DNA from: JAGNNV01 sp031392925
Lineage (GTDB): Bacteria > Acidobacteriota > Vicinamibacteria > Fen-336 > JAGNNV01
NCBI GenBank assembly: GCA_031392925.1
Contig: JANMVV010000316.1
Span: 1 to 6,462, forward strand
Length of the DNA: 6,462 nt
Reading direction: 5' to 3'
Position numbers and translations under genes: made by a program. This document shows, piece by piece, positions 6,189-6,462 of this stretch (position 1 is its first letter; the number at the start of each line of letters is the position of its first letter). Under the pieces are notes generated by a model, which worked only from the letters and a program-made list of their open reading frames with translations, was not told the DNA's origin and made no database searches.

Positions 6189-6242
6189 CCGGCTACCACT
6201 ACCAAGCCGGCGACGCGAGGCCCGCAGGGTTGTTGGTGGTGG
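6189..6242. terminator. Inverted-repeat segment between convergent genes; possible bidirectional terminator
   Basis: Two alternative hairpins are visible. CCGGCT (6189-6194) pairs perfectly with AGCCGG (6205-6210) around a 10-base loop. CCACTACCAA (6196-6205) pairs with TTGGTGGTGG (6233-6242) over ten positions with one G-T wobble. The two are mutually exclusive because they share bases. They lie between the ends of two convergent genes, where a terminator is expected, but there is no T-run on either side. The segment may instead be the second half of a roughly 100-bp mobile palindromic element together with the adjoining repeat. Confidence 0.4.
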
Positions 6243-6249
6243 GACGGGG

Positions 6250-6462
6250 TTAATGCATGCGGTCCTGGATCGGCTGAAGCATGAGGACGTTCGCTCTCAC
6301 CTCATCCACCTTGCTCCGCGAAAAAGCGAGCGCGTTGCCCTTCCCGCTCGCCCAGCTCTCGACCAGGTTCGAGTAGAAGGGCGAGAGGGGCTGCGCGGAA
6401 TTGCCGGGCGCGCTCAGGAAGGTCGAGCGATCCCAGTCGGCCACGTCGGCCACGAAACTGAA
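6250..6462 (-). CDS. Penicillin acylase family (peptidase S45) protein, C-terminal fragment
   Basis: Only the last 70 residues are in the window; the frame is open to the right edge and stops at TAA (6252-6250). The fragment resembles the C-terminal end of S45 N-terminal-nucleophile amidases. It has VADVADWDRS (window residues 4-13), then APGNSAQPLSPFY (17-29) matching the family's G-x-S-G-x-P-x-SPHY, a following W (35), and a final AFSRSKVDE (45-53) like the usual F-x-R-x-x-V-E before a LxP tail. Such enzymes are periplasmic or secreted amidohydrolases acting on acyl-homoserine lactones, beta-lactam side chains or other amides; the substrate cannot be told here. The catalytic Ser, signal peptide and spacer lie outside the window. 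The His of SPHY is Phe in this copy. It is convergent with the 437-residue gene. Confidence 0.78.
   Translation of the reverse strand, partial: FSFVADVADWDRSTFLSAPGNSAQPLSPFYSNLVESWASGKGNALAFSRSKVDEVRANVLMLQPIQDRMH

Overview
The window is GC-rich bacterial DNA (about two thirds G+C by eye) with dense gene packing, short or overlapping junctions and frequent GTG/TTG starts. It encodes part of the C5 (glutamyl-tRNA) route to tetrapyrroles, together with families common in free-living, arginine- or lysine-prototrophic Gram-negative-type bacteria. I cannot place the phylum. Such gene content is compatible with an environmental lineage such as Gemmatimonadota or a relative, but that is only an impression.

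Layout. Most genes read leftward (minus strand). In transcription order these are: an M20-family metallopeptidase/deacylase of the ArgE/DapE/LysK type (4744-3707); uroporphyrinogen-III synthase hemD (3659-2898); a polytopic NarX/DegS-type sensor histidine kinase (2895-1636); its NarL/FixJ response regulator (1639-980); and glutamyl-tRNA reductase hemA (909 to the left edge, cut off). The hemD, kinase and regulator genes are tightly coupled: 2 bp separate hemD and the kinase, and the kinase stop and regulator start share an ATGA. A 70-bp gap separates the regulator from hemA. It carries a perfect 8-bp inverted repeat that overlaps the regulator stop codon. To the right of the M20 gene a 77-bp divergent gap precedes a rightward 437-residue protein of unknown function (4822-6135). 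It is followed by a short dispersed-repeat-like palindromic segment, and then the C-terminal end of a leftward penicillin-acylase-family (S45) gene running off the right edge.

How it may work together. HemA makes glutamate-1-semialdehyde, the committed precursor of haem, and HemD closes the uroporphyrinogen-III ring. Finding a membrane-sensor two-component system translationally coupled to hemD and placed directly before hemA suggests that the system senses a respiratory, redox or haem-related cue and tunes tetrapyrrole synthesis. The inverted repeat before hemA is the obvious candidate operator. This is inference from gene order; the sequence does not reveal the ligand.

The most unusual points are the two-component system inside a haem gene cluster, the inverted repeat upstream of hemA, several departures of this HemA from the family consensus (including Tyr where a conserved His is expected), and the unrecognised 437-residue protein. 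I saw no CRISPR array, tRNA, rRNA or transposase.
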